DNA from: Chitinophaga sp. S165
GTDB lineage: Bacteria; Bacteroidota; Bacteroidia; Chitinophagales; Chitinophagaceae
NCBI RefSeq assembly: GCF_003182155.1
Contig: NZ_QGTG01000002.1
Coordinates: 310,001-374,000 of the forward strand
Direction of reading: 5' to 3'
Length of the DNA: 64,000 bases
The notes beneath the pieces were generated by a model. The model saw nothing but the letters and a program-made list of their open reading frames with translations, did not search any database and was not told where the DNA came from. A program made the translations under genes and the position numbers. Numbering within the stretch: the stretch's first letter is position 1; every line of letters starts with the position of its first letter. This document shows positions 19,008 to 27,487 of the stretch, in pieces.

Positions 19008-19796
19008 TTATCCTTTAAGCTTCTTTAGTCCTGCATATACTTTAGGGAAATACCTTTTCAAAAAGTCAATAATCCTACCTATTGCGATGATATAAATATA
19101 GAAGAGGCATACTCTCAGGCTAAGCCAGAAATTTCCTTTGTGACTTAACGCTATTCTTATATCTTCCTTAAATCCGATGTACCTGTTATGGTGAGAGAAT
19201 CCGACAAGATCAAAACTCGACACAATAACATCCACATGCAGTGCTTTATGTTTGTAGAAGAAAACCTTGAACATGAAATCAAAATCGGCCGACACCCTGT
19301 AGCTGGTATCGAACTTATATTTCCTGTTCAATTCCGCACGTGAGAAAGTACTTTGGTGTATCATCAGTCTCTTGTAGAAATTGCTGGCATCACCTGGTAT
19401 ATATATCACGCTGTTTTCCGCTCTTCGTTTTTCCGTATTTCCATATACAATATCGAAACCGTTCAGCTCAGGTCCGGCGAAAACTGCAGCTACGGATTCC
19501 CGGTTATAAAACCAATCTCCCGCATTCATGAAATTGATCCATTCCCCTCTCGCTCTGTCTATTCCCTTATTCATGGCGTAATAGATCCCCTTATCCGGCT
19601 CACTCACCCAGTAGGCAATATCCTTTTCATATTTTTTGATGATATCAACGGTTCCATCTTTGGAACCACCGTCTATGATGATATATTCGATATTAGGATA
19701 GGATTGGTCCAGAACACTTTTAATTGTATTTTCCAGAACTTCCGCCGCGTTAAAAACTACCGTTATAATTGATACCAGTGGTTGTTTTCTTTCCAT
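19008..19796 (-). CDS. glycosyltransferase family 2 (WcaA/colanic-type)
   Basis: 262 aa from the preferred ATG at 19796 (MERKQPLVSIITVVFNAAEV). An in-frame ATG at 19859 would add 21 residues reaching almost to the wzz stop. Motifs: IDGGSKDGTVDIIKKY, SEPDKGIYYAMNKGIDRARG and NFMNAGDWFYN, the sub-pattern seen in GT2 enzymes of colanic acid and amylovoran type clusters. A hydrophobic stretch near the C-terminus (FWLSLRVCLFYIYIIAIG) may attach it to the membrane. Second sugar-transfer gene of the operon after the Wzz homologue. Confidence 0.9.
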   Translation of the reverse strand: MERKQPLVSIITVVFNAAEVLENTIKSVLDQSYPNIEYIIIDGGSKDGTVDIIKKYEKDIAYWVSEPDKGIYYAMNKGIDRARGEWINFMNAGDWFYNRESVAAVFAGPELNGFDIVYGNTEKRRAENSVIYIPGDASNFYKRLMIHQSTFSRAELNRKYKFDTSYRVSADFDFMFKVFFYKHKALHVDVIVSSFDLVGFSHHNRYIGFKEDIRIALSHKGNFWLSLRVCLFYIYIIAIGRIIDFLKRYFPKVYAGLKKLKG

Positions 19797-19869
19797 CAAA
19801 ATTACTGTATATGAAATAAGACATATCCCGTCACTATCGGCATTGATGCCAATATCCAAACAATATCGG

Positions 19870-20952
19870 CTAAGACATGATCTCCTTATAGATTCGTCTA
19901 AGAATTAAAAAAACAACGATCAGGAAACCACTTAAAATACCTCCTATTATCAATCCTTTTAATTTGCCCAATTTCTGCTTCTTCAATGGCAGGATAGGTG
20001 TATCCACTATTTGTATCAGAGGTGTTTCCTGTGCCATTGACAACTTGCTCAGCTCGAGGTTCTTTACCACTTCCGTATACATCGTCTGTAAAACGATCTT
20101 GTCACGGGTAGTTACTTCGGTTTCAACAGATGCCACACTTCTGCCCGGATTCCGGTTAAGGTCCTGGCTTAACGCGGCAGAGTAGGTCTTTTTGTACATG
20201 AGCCTTTCTATCGAATCGGCCTTGCTTTGTAACAAGTCGACATTTGCTTTGGAACGCTTCGTTTTTGTATTCACATAAAAGGTAGTCGCTTCTTTTACCA
20301 GGTGTTCTGTAAATACTTTGGAGAAGAATTCATCGCCTGAAATGCAGTTAACCGATATAAAGCTGAGTTTCTTGTCCACTTTTTCTACTACCAGATTTGA
20401 CATCAGCAATCCATTATACATTTCACGCAAAACGCTGTCCTGCTTTAAAGTAAATGTTGTTCTTCCCTGCGTCAGGGGGTAATGAAGATTTTTAAGCGCT
20501 GTATCCTTCACCCATTTCGCACGCATATCAGTCACATCGATATAATATTCCGCAAGCGTCATTGATTTTCCATCCACTACCACTTCGCTTAATAACGCCT
20601 TTTCTACCATCAACCTGGACTTCAGAAATTCAATAATGTTATCTCCCGCAAAAACGCCGCTGCTACCAGACATTCCACCCAGGTCGATCCCAAACTGGCT
20701 GGCGATACCTGCATACGCTCCCAGCCCACCGGATTTATTACCTTCTTCCAGTACGAACGTTAGTTCCGCGAGATATTTAGGTTTCTGAAGCCAACCATAT
20801 GTCAAACCGAGAGCACCACCTGTAATGCCCACTATAACTATAATCAACCATTTACTCAGCAAATACCGCCACCATTCCTGAAATTTCAGGATCAGCTCCT
20901 TTAATGAAATCTCTTCCTTAGTGTCCGTTGCAGGTAACGAATGTTGTTCCAT
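19870..20952 (-). CDS. Wzz-type polysaccharide co-polymerase (chain-length determinant), no kinase domain
   Basis: 360 aa. Two membrane segments bracket a periplasmic domain: about 34-55 (KWLIIVIVGITGGALGLTYG) and about 330-350 (GLIIGGILSGFLIVVFLIL), the layout of Wzz proteins. The proline-containing stretch before the second segment (IVDTPILPLKKQKLGKLKG) is the conserved Wzz C-terminal motif. A Gly/Ser-rich loop (GGMSGSSGVFAGD) lies near 92-105. There is no Walker-type tyrosine kinase domain after the second membrane segment, so the Wzc-like kinase half is absent or encoded elsewhere. It sits 42 nt downstream of the exporter gene. Confidence 0.9.
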   Translation of the reverse strand: MEQHSLPATDTKEEISLKELILKFQEWWRYLLSKWLIIVIVGITGGALGLTYGWLQKPKYLAELTFVLEEGNKSGGLGAYAGIASQFGIDLGGMSGSSGVFAGDNIIEFLKSRLMVEKALLSEVVVDGKSMTLAEYYIDVTDMRAKWVKDTALKNLHYPLTQGRTTFTLKQDSVLREMYNGLLMSNLVVEKVDKKLSFISVNCISGDEFFSKVFTEHLVKEATTFYVNTKTKRSKANVDLLQSKADSIERLMYKKTYSAALSQDLNRNPGRSVASVETEVTTRDKIVLQTMYTEVVKNLELSKLSMAQETPLIQIVDTPILPLKKQKLGKLKGLIIGGILSGFLIVVFLILRRIYKEIMS

Positions 20953-20994
20953 AAATTTTTCTTTACAAATTAACCGGGTGGCTCGTGTCAGTTC

Positions 20995-23493
20995 TTATTT
21001 AGTTGTGTTTATGATAGTCACGATAACCAATGCAATGGAAGCTACTGCACTTGCCAGGCCAGTCACTGCTGCTGCAGACATTCCTTTACGCTCCGGTTTG
21101 GTCGGTACATATATTTCCGCTCCAGGTTTAACCTTCGGATAACTATTAAAGAAGAGCATCTTCCGGGTGCTTTTAACCTCCCCGTTGGCATACACTATAT
21201 AACTTCTTCTTCTTAATGCCTGTGATGTAAATCCACCTGCTGCACGGATATAATTACGGAATGTGAAGCCCTTATCAAACCTTACTTTCTTAGGGAAATA
21301 TACCTCTCCGAAAAACTGAACTGTCTGTAATTTCTTAGGGACCCTGATAACATCTCCCTGTTCCAGAAAGAGGTCATATTTAGAGCCAGGATGGGCCAGG
21401 ATCTCGTCAAGCTGTATTCCCAATAATTGCTCATTACGATTTACAGTAGCTCTTGTTCTTTCCACGTCAATACTATCCTTTACCTTATTATAAAAGATCT
21501 CCAGCTTGCTTAGCAGGAAAGTACTGTCTTCCTGGTTATTGAAAGTTCTACGCAGCAATACAGCGCCTTCTGCCGAAGCTTCCGGCTTTAGACCGCCTGC
21601 TCTGCGAATGATATCGGAAATATGCTCTTTCTGCGTATTGATGGCATAAATACCAGGATAAACAACTTCTCCGTCCACGAGCACATTTGCCTGTTCTTTA
21701 TAAGAAGGGGACCTGCGCACGGTTACCTCGTCAAATGGCTGTAAAACGTATTCCGCCGCCGAAGGATTAGTTGACAGATCTGCGTTAATATCGAACTGCT
21801 CTGTAATAGCCAGACGGAAATCAGTGGAGTCGTAAGCACCTCCTGTACGGATCCTGCGGGCGATTTCCACATGCTTCAAACTCGCCGCGTCTTTCAAACC
21901 TCCTGCCAGCAGTATAAGATCTTCCAGGCGCATTCCCTCTCCATGAGCGAAATATCCCGGCTGATTAACTTCTCCGTCAATCTTTACCAGATATTGCTCG
22001 CGGATAGACAGCTTGGAAAATATGATCACACTATCTTCCCTTTGCAATGGCACATTTTCTTTGCCTGCCAGCGCGTCCAGTACATTAAAATTGATAATCG
22101 CCGGTGTAAAGTCATCCTTTAAGCGTCTTATCACCCCCCTTGATGTAGCTGCAACTTCCAGTAAACCATCCGCTCTCTTTATAAGGTCGCTAACAGTCAT
22201 GTTTGCTTCCAGGGCATAGTCGCCAGGATGGAAAACAGCCCCCGCTATTGTTACACGGTTGGTGAAACGGTTAACGATAGAATCTACAAAGAACCTGTCT
22301 CCCGATCTTAATCTGAAAGCTGCGACAGAATCTGCCGGTATGTTTACAAATTCTCTTTCTTTATTATTGACCCTTAAAGCCCGTATTACATCTCTGAAAG
22401 AATTATCGGTATACCCTCCTGCAAAATCTAACACCTGTTGTAAGGATTCATCTTCTTTCGCTTCAAATATTGCAGGCCGTTTTATTTCACCGGAAAGTTC
22501 CACTCTCATTTTATATGGATTCACTTTCACAATGTCCTGGTCCTGAAGTACAAGGTTGTTAGTCAGATCACCGTGTAAAAGGAAATCATACAGGTCAAAA
22601 GTGGCCATTTTCTTACCATTTCGCACTACGTCAATACTTCTAAAAGACCCATTTTCGTTAGGTCCGCCAGACACGTACAATGCATTGGCCACAGTAGCCA
22701 ACGACGGTAAGGTATATGTACCGGGGCGGGTAATTTCTCCAATCAGCGTTACCCTGATACTACGGATATTGCCCAGGGATAATTGTACAGACGTGTTGCC
22801 TGTCCTGATTCCTCCGTAAATGGTCCCTAATTGCTTGGTGATACGCTCCTTTGCTTCATCCATTGTAAGTCCGTTCACATACACCGGTCCCAGATAAGGG
22901 ATTCGTACATATCCTTCCGGGTTTACTTTAAGCTTATGCTGCACTTCGGAATAACCATATACATCAATGATCAGTTCATCTTCTGCGGCTATTCTGTAAT
23001 TAGGAGGCGTCGCCATACGAAGATTGGGTTCGAAGGTCAGGTTCTGATTGCTGAATAATTCTGTACCAAATATTTTCCTTCTCTTCAGTTCCTTTTCAAA
23101 CTCTTCTTTCGACTTTAACTGTTTGTATTTTTCCTGCCAGTAGTACAGGGTATCACCCGACTGCCCATCATACCGGCGGCTGGTAGAATCTGTCAGTAAG
23201 GAGTTATCATTTTTAGTCTGGGTTCCGCTTAATTCGCGATCAAGGTTTAGTTGTTGTATCCTCGCTTTCAGTTTTGCAACCTCGGTATCGGGAATACCTC
23301 TCTGAGCTGCATACTGATCTATTTGTGAATAACTTACATTGTTCCTCTTCATCTGCCCAACCAATTGCCTGATCTGATCGTCTGACAGATTGTCAACTTT
23401 CATCTGGCTCAATTGAGATGAAGTGGGCATCTGGGCATTAACATGGTATCCAGCAGTAATGAGTAACAGTAGTAGTATTATTTTCTTAAACAT
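20995..23493 (-). CDS. SLBB-domain polysaccharide export protein (Wza-like), 832 aa
   Basis: Outer-membrane or periplasmic export component. A signal peptide spans 1-20 (cleavage after HVNA). A Gln/Lys/Asp-rich helical segment follows at about 30-140. Next comes the polysaccharide export domain starting near 165 (YRIAAEDELIIDVYGYSEVQ, VNPEGYVRIPYLGPVYVNGL). About five or six SLBB domains follow, recognisable by repeated units of the form V-x-GEV-x-PG-x-Y and AGGL (VTLIGEITRPGTY, VKIDGEVNQPGYF, VLVDGEVVYPGIY, VQFFGEVYFPKKV). A hydrophobic helix closes the protein. It is about twice the length of E. coli Wza, as is common in Bacteroidota. First gene of the ten-gene operon, about 80 nt downstream of the repeated promoter element. 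Confidence 0.92.
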   Translation of the reverse strand: MFKKIILLLLLITAGYHVNAQMPTSSQLSQMKVDNLSDDQIRQLVGQMKRNNVSYSQIDQYAAQRGIPDTEVAKLKARIQQLNLDRELSGTQTKNDNSLLTDSTSRRYDGQSGDTLYYWQEKYKQLKSKEEFEKELKRRKIFGTELFSNQNLTFEPNLRMATPPNYRIAAEDELIIDVYGYSEVQHKLKVNPEGYVRIPYLGPVYVNGLTMDEAKERITKQLGTIYGGIRTGNTSVQLSLGNIRSIRVTLIGEITRPGTYTLPSLATVANALYVSGGPNENGSFRSIDVVRNGKKMATFDLYDFLLHGDLTNNLVLQDQDIVKVNPYKMRVELSGEIKRPAIFEAKEDESLQQVLDFAGGYTDNSFRDVIRALRVNNKEREFVNIPADSVAAFRLRSGDRFFVDSIVNRFTNRVTIAGAVFHPGDYALEANMTVSDLIKRADGLLEVAATSRGVIRRLKDDFTPAIINFNVLDALAGKENVPLQREDSVIIFSKLSIREQYLVKIDGEVNQPGYFAHGEGMRLEDLILLAGGLKDAASLKHVEIARRIRTGGAYDSTDFRLAITEQFDINADLSTNPSAAEYVLQPFDEVTVRRSPSYKEQANVLVDGEVVYPGIYAINTQKEHISDIIRRAGGLKPEASAEGAVLLRRTFNNQEDSTFLLSKLEIFYNKVKDSIDVERTRATVNRNEQLLGIQLDEILAHPGSKYDLFLEQGDVIRVPKKLQTVQFFGEVYFPKKVRFDKGFTFRNYIRAAGGFTSQALRRRSYIVYANGEVKSTRKMLFFNSYPKVKPGAEIYVPTKPERKGMSAAAVTGLASAVASIALVIVTIINTTK

Positions 23494-23846
23494 GAACTAT
23501 CAGATAATAACTATTCCTTTAAATAATATCAGTTCAAACTTCCACAATTGTCCGTATCCAGATTGCAGCAAAATCCGGTGCAAATCTATTAAAAATAACA
23601 TATAAATGTTAAGAGGATGGAAACCAACTAAATAATTCTAATATGGGAGGACAAAACATGCAAATAGCGGCCCAATTTATCAATTCTACAGATTACTACA
23701 GCTTTCTGACAGGCAGTCCGCACTTTACAGTCCATTAAATATTTTCATATGACCTTATCCCCGGAAAGGAAATGCTGGGTTAGAACGAGACGCCAACAAC
23801 AGTTACCAGATCTGGCAGAAATAATAGTAAGTAATAGACCCTATTT
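23494..23846. other. intergenic region ahead of the exporter operon
   Basis: 353 nt, AT-rich, between the GT2 gene ending at 23847 and the exporter start at 23493. The only structure I can support is the 30-bp element at 23573-23602, which is repeated at 27417-27446 and carries a Bacteroidota -7 box on the minus strand. No convincing small gene or strong hairpin was found in 23603-23846. Confidence 0.6.
23573..23602 (-). promoter_or_regulatory. repeated promoter-like element, copy 1 (exporter operon)
   Basis: 30-bp sequence identical to 27417-27446. On the minus strand it contains TAGATTTG (23581-23588), an exact match to the Bacteroidota -7 consensus TAnnTTTG. A conserved AT-rich block lies before it and CACCGG after it, where transcription would begin. 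No clear -33 TTTG is present at the usual spacing. It would give a leader of about 80 nt before the SLBB exporter gene. Confidence 0.65.
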
Positions 23847-24755
23847 TCAGGCGAACGGACGGGAATATGCCTGCCGGTTCCTGCTAAGCATTCTCCCATG
23901 GGTCAATAAAAAGACGATCTCCCCAAAATGATATCCGGCCATCCGGACCTCCTTTTTAAAAATACTACGGAAAATTCCGCTTAGCCGCTCTTTCATAAAC
24001 GATAGAATGGCACGGGGGAAACTACTGTTAATATTTAATAGTATAATAAGTGACTGGGTCCTTTCTTTTAACTTCAGAGACTTGAAATTCAGTTTCCCTT
24101 TTCTCTGCTCCCGGTCATGGCATATGGTACAGGCCGGCGTTATACCGATACCAAACCCGTAGAACTTCACCCGTTGCAAATAGTTATTATCCTCTCCATA
24201 AAAGAAGAAAGCTGGATTAAAGAGCCCTGTTTTCTGCAGGCAGGCCCGGGACATAAGCCAGGCAGCAGCGTTGACAAATTCCAGCGGGTAGATATCCGCA
24301 TGTTTCCCCACAAAAGTATCGGAATAGAATCCGGGGCACTTTTCAGGTGTGATGTTCAGTGAGAAATTATAATCCAATCCCGAGTAACTGCCGTTCAAAT
24401 GTACCGGACTGACGATGCCGTACCTGTTGTTCCTTCCCGCAACATCTACCAGCTTTCCAATCGTATCCGGTTCCACCCAGGCATCCTGATTCAGCAGGAA
24501 TACATAATCGGCGCCTTCTTCCAGTGCAATCTGCATCCCGATATTATTAGCCTTTCCAAATCCCAGGTTGGCACCGGATTTAATGAACCTGACACTTTGC
24601 GCATAGTCTTTCTCAATTTTATCAATGGACCCGTCGGTAGATCCGTTATCAATAACAATGAGCTCGACGCCCGTCTGCGAGCTTAACAAGCTTCCCAGGC
24701 ATTTGTCGATCCATTTTAACCCATTGTAAATTACTATAACAGCATATACCTTCAT
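23847..24755 (-). CDS. glycosyltransferase family 2, rhamnosyl/galactofuranosyl-like
   Basis: 302 aa GT-A enzyme. Motifs: VIVIYNGLKWIDKCLGSL, VIDNGSTDGSIDKIE, GANLGFGKANNIGMQIALEE, FLLNQDAWVEPDTI (metal-binding region) and NAAAWLMSRACLQKTGLFNP followed by FFFYGEDNNYLQRVKFYG. This NxGFGxANN plus GEDxD-like layout is that of the WbbL/RfbN and GlfT-related group. With glf in the same region a galactofuranosyl role is possible but unproven. It is the last gene of the flippase group; the upstream gene ends 36 nt before. Confidence 0.88.
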   Translation of the reverse strand: MKVYAVIVIYNGLKWIDKCLGSLLSSQTGVELIVIDNGSTDGSIDKIEKDYAQSVRFIKSGANLGFGKANNIGMQIALEEGADYVFLLNQDAWVEPDTIGKLVDVAGRNNRYGIVSPVHLNGSYSGLDYNFSLNITPEKCPGFYSDTFVGKHADIYPLEFVNAAAWLMSRACLQKTGLFNPAFFFYGEDNNYLQRVKFYGFGIGITPACTICHDREQRKGKLNFKSLKLKERTQSLIILLNINSSFPRAILSFMKERLSGIFRSIFKKEVRMAGYHFGEIVFLLTHGRMLSRNRQAYSRPFA

Positions 24756-24791
24756 ATGTACGATTGATAAAGCAGATTAGGCAGACAGTCT

Positions 24792-25778
24792 TTAAACTTT
24801 TAAGAAAACGGTATTAAGATCTTTTTCAAATCTAACTTCCTCCTGATAGATCTTATCCCTGTATACGTCAAAATCGTTTACACGGGTATTATATTCAGAC
24901 AAGCAAGCGCGGATCATCCTGGCAATTTCCGGGATATTCACCTCCTTGTCAGCTATTTTGTATTCATCAGGAATGCTAACATCCTCATAGTAGGCAGATG
25001 AACCTTTCTTTCCTGTTATTACACAACATCTGTAGATGGCCGCTTCACGAGGAAACCTATCTTTTCCAGGATGCTCGCCGAAGTCAATATACAACATTGC
25101 CACTCTGAGCAAAGCCGCTACCTCTACCGGCTTCAATCCTATTAACGGCACCCATTCCACTTCAGGAAGAGCGGCCATGATCTTTTGGGTAAACTCATAC
25201 CCTTTCTTCGGATTATAAAGCACTTTAGGTACTTTATCAAACGTCGCGATCTTACGGGACTCTTCCAGATATGCCGCATTCAGATAATCCGATAAATAAC
25301 CGGCGTGTATGCCTCTCTTCTTCAAATAATCAACTGCGTAATAAGATTGCGCCAGGTGATATGTGAATTTCCCCTTTACCTTACCCATGATGACGCTATA
25401 TCTGTAAAGCGTCTCCCAGCCCAGCTTCTTAAAGATCTTTAGCTCTCTCGGGGCCAGCGGAGCCTTGAATAAATTATCGATACTCAGCCACCAGATACAT
25501 TTCCTGATCTGCTTAAATTCAGCTGCGCGGAATAACAATGCCTCCGGAATAATAAGCACATTAGATGGATTGTCCTCAATACTGGTCACAAACCGGCAAT
25601 TGTATTTCAGGTAATTCTCATGCACAGGATTTTCCATAGCAGGATAATAGTACATACTGATATCAAATCCCTGCAGATTTAATTTATACACCAGCTGATG
25701 CAACAGCTCCGGTCCTCCTGTTGCCGTTTGCGGAGGACACATCACATAGATCTTTGAATTACTGTAAACTTCAATCAT
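24792..25778 (-). CDS. glycosyltransferase-like protein, paralogue of 27488-28522
   Basis: 328 aa, soluble, with no classical GT2 or GT4 signature. The N-terminus IYVMCPPQTATGGPELLHQL resembles a GT-B first domain with a GG-x-E loop. The C-terminal half holds VLYNPKKGYEFTQKIMAALP, then the strongly conserved block YIDFGEHPGKDRFPREAAIY and CCVITGKKGSSAYYEDV, which occupies the place of the GT4 donor-binding region. The same blocks are in the gene at 27488-28522; by eye the two are alike throughout, so they are paralogues either side of the flippase. I infer a sugar or polyol-phosphate transferase of the exopolysaccharide, without proof. Confidence 0.65.
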   Translation of the reverse strand: MIEVYSNSKIYVMCPPQTATGGPELLHQLVYKLNLQGFDISMYYYPAMENPVHENYLKYNCRFVTSIEDNPSNVLIIPEALLFRAAEFKQIRKCIWWLSIDNLFKAPLAPRELKIFKKLGWETLYRYSVIMGKVKGKFTYHLAQSYYAVDYLKKRGIHAGYLSDYLNAAYLEESRKIATFDKVPKVLYNPKKGYEFTQKIMAALPEVEWVPLIGLKPVEVAALLRVAMLYIDFGEHPGKDRFPREAAIYRCCVITGKKGSSAYYEDVSIPDEYKIADKEVNIPEIARMIRACLSEYNTRVNDFDVYRDKIYQEEVRFEKDLNTVFLKV

Positions 25779-25809
25779 ACTTTTGCTGGTATAAAATTAA
25801 TAACTCTCC

Positions 25810-27252
25810 TTAAACATCGGCTCCACGAAGTTTCGATTTGATCTTATCAAAACTATCAACCCACAAACTGTTCCTGACAATAAATATCTGCACTACAGCA
25901 TAATAGGCGCCACACAATGCAGCAGTACCAAATATTGTAAGCAACACCTGCTCGGACCTTACCAGATAATATATCCCCCAGAACGGCAAACATAATACAC
26001 AGTTCAGTAACAGTTGTCCCCAATCGTAACCGGTATTTATTTCTTTACCGGCAAAATAACCCGTCAGCAAGGCCACAAATAGCTCCGTAAGCAGGATGGC
26101 AATTGCGGCTCCATTATGCTGCCAATACGGTATCAGCACTAAGTTGGCGACCACATTCACAACCGTTCCGATCAACACACACCTGAGTAATAGCTTTTCT
26201 TTACCCTTTGCTGTTAATATCTGTACGCCGAATATGTTGTTTAGTCCAATAAGGAAAATGATAGGCGCCATTATCTGAAGACATAATGCAGATGGCAAAA
26301 AGTCCTTGCCTGTAAGCGCAAGGATGATCTCATTTGATAAACACATTAACCCTGCCGTAATTGGGCAACCTATACTATGAACAAATGATACTGCTCTCCG
26401 GTATAAATGGTTCACACGTTCGGAATCATTGTTCTTAAATGCTTTCGACATCTGAGGCACTATCACGATAGACAATGCACTGATAACAGTCAGTAATACT
26501 TTCGTGATCTTCAGTGCAGAAGCATAATAACCCAGATACTTATCATCTACCATATAACCCAGTATCACTTTGTCCAGTAACACATAAACACTAATAGCGA
26601 TCTGGGATGAAAACAGGTATGTAAGCGGTTTAAGATGTCTTTTAAACTCCAGGCCTTTTAAAGTGATTGAAGTTTCTTTCCTTAACTGCCTGAGATTAAT
26701 TATCACGTTCAATGCGAGTATGATGACCGTGATACCGTAATACCAGTAAAGGTCCGCCGGTGTTCTGACAAGGATGAATAACAGAATGAGAGAAACAATA
26801 TTCAGCGAAAAACTACGGGTGGCAACATATCTGAATTTTTCCATTCCCTGGAAAAACCACTCTGCAGGAAAGGCGCTTAATAACAAACTGGTAGCCCCCA
26901 ACAGGTACAGGTGATTGTACTCAGTATACTTATTAGTAACGATCGCAAATCCAAAATAGATCACACAAGCCAGTACGGAGGCCATAAAATTCAACAGCAT
27001 TAATTCGGAAGTGAGTTTGCTCAATTCTTCCGGCTGATGTTTACTTTTAGCCACTTCCCTGACCCCATATAACGGAATGCCTAATGCAGCCAATAAACAA
27101 AAATATTGCGAGTAACTATCGATAAAATTCACCTTGCCTATTCCATCAGGGCCTAGTATCCTTGAAGAATAAGGAAAACTTATAAGCGGGAATATTATTC
27201 TGCTGACCGATAATAAAGAATTATAAAAGAAATTTTTCTTTATTGAAGACAC
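25810..27252 (-). CDS. Wzx-type flippase (oligosaccharide translocase)
   Basis: 480 aa membrane protein of the MATE/MOP superfamily with about twelve to fourteen hydrophobic segments. The start KNFFYNSLLSVSRIIFPLIS and SSRILGPDGIGKVNFIDSYS are the canonical N-terminus of O-antigen and capsule flippases. LSAFPAEWFFQGMEKFRYVA in the middle is equally typical. It moves undecaprenyl-linked repeat units across the inner membrane to the polymerase. It sits between the two paralogous transferase-like genes. The leader (27253-27446) contains the second copy of the 30-bp promoter-like repeat. Confidence 0.93.
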   Translation of the reverse strand: MSSIKKNFFYNSLLSVSRIIFPLISFPYSSRILGPDGIGKVNFIDSYSQYFCLLAALGIPLYGVREVAKSKHQPEELSKLTSELMLLNFMASVLACVIYFGFAIVTNKYTEYNHLYLLGATSLLLSAFPAEWFFQGMEKFRYVATRSFSLNIVSLILLFILVRTPADLYWYYGITVIILALNVIINLRQLRKETSITLKGLEFKRHLKPLTYLFSSQIAISVYVLLDKVILGYMVDDKYLGYYASALKITKVLLTVISALSIVIVPQMSKAFKNNDSERVNHLYRRAVSFVHSIGCPITAGLMCLSNEIILALTGKDFLPSALCLQIMAPIIFLIGLNNIFGVQILTAKGKEKLLLRCVLIGTVVNVVANLVLIPYWQHNGAAIAILLTELFVALLTGYFAGKEINTGYDWGQLLLNCVLCLPFWGIYYLVRSEQVLLTIFGTAALCGAYYAVVQIFIVRNSLWVDSFDKIKSKLRGADV

Positions 27253-27416
27253 ATTAATGCTTTTAATCTGAAAATTATTAACCCTTCAGGCATTCTATCT
27301 GCCCGAAACACATACTCTTAAAATTGGTATGTTTAAGCATTAATAATCAATCTTAATTTTGTTATTCTTTTCGAAATGCCACCGGCAACGAGGTACTACT
27401 TCCTCCGTCCGGGAAC

Positions 27417-27446
27417 ATCCGGTGCAAATCTATTAAAAATAACATA
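27417..27446 (-). promoter_or_regulatory. repeated promoter-like element, copy 2 (flippase group)
   Basis: Identical over 30 bp to 23573-23602, with -7 box TAGATTTG on the minus strand at 27425-27432. Sequence on both sides of the 30 bp differs between the copies. Transcription from here would give a leader of about 165 nt before the flippase start at 27252. Confidence 0.65.
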
Positions 27447-27487
27447 CTGATATAAAAGCGATCCTCTTAAGAGAGTACTTCCATCTT

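Noticed and set aside
23749..23931. Small plus-strand ORF of 60 codons ahead of the exporter operon
   Set aside because: Its second half is antisense to the GT2 gene and it has no motif, promoter or terminator of its own.
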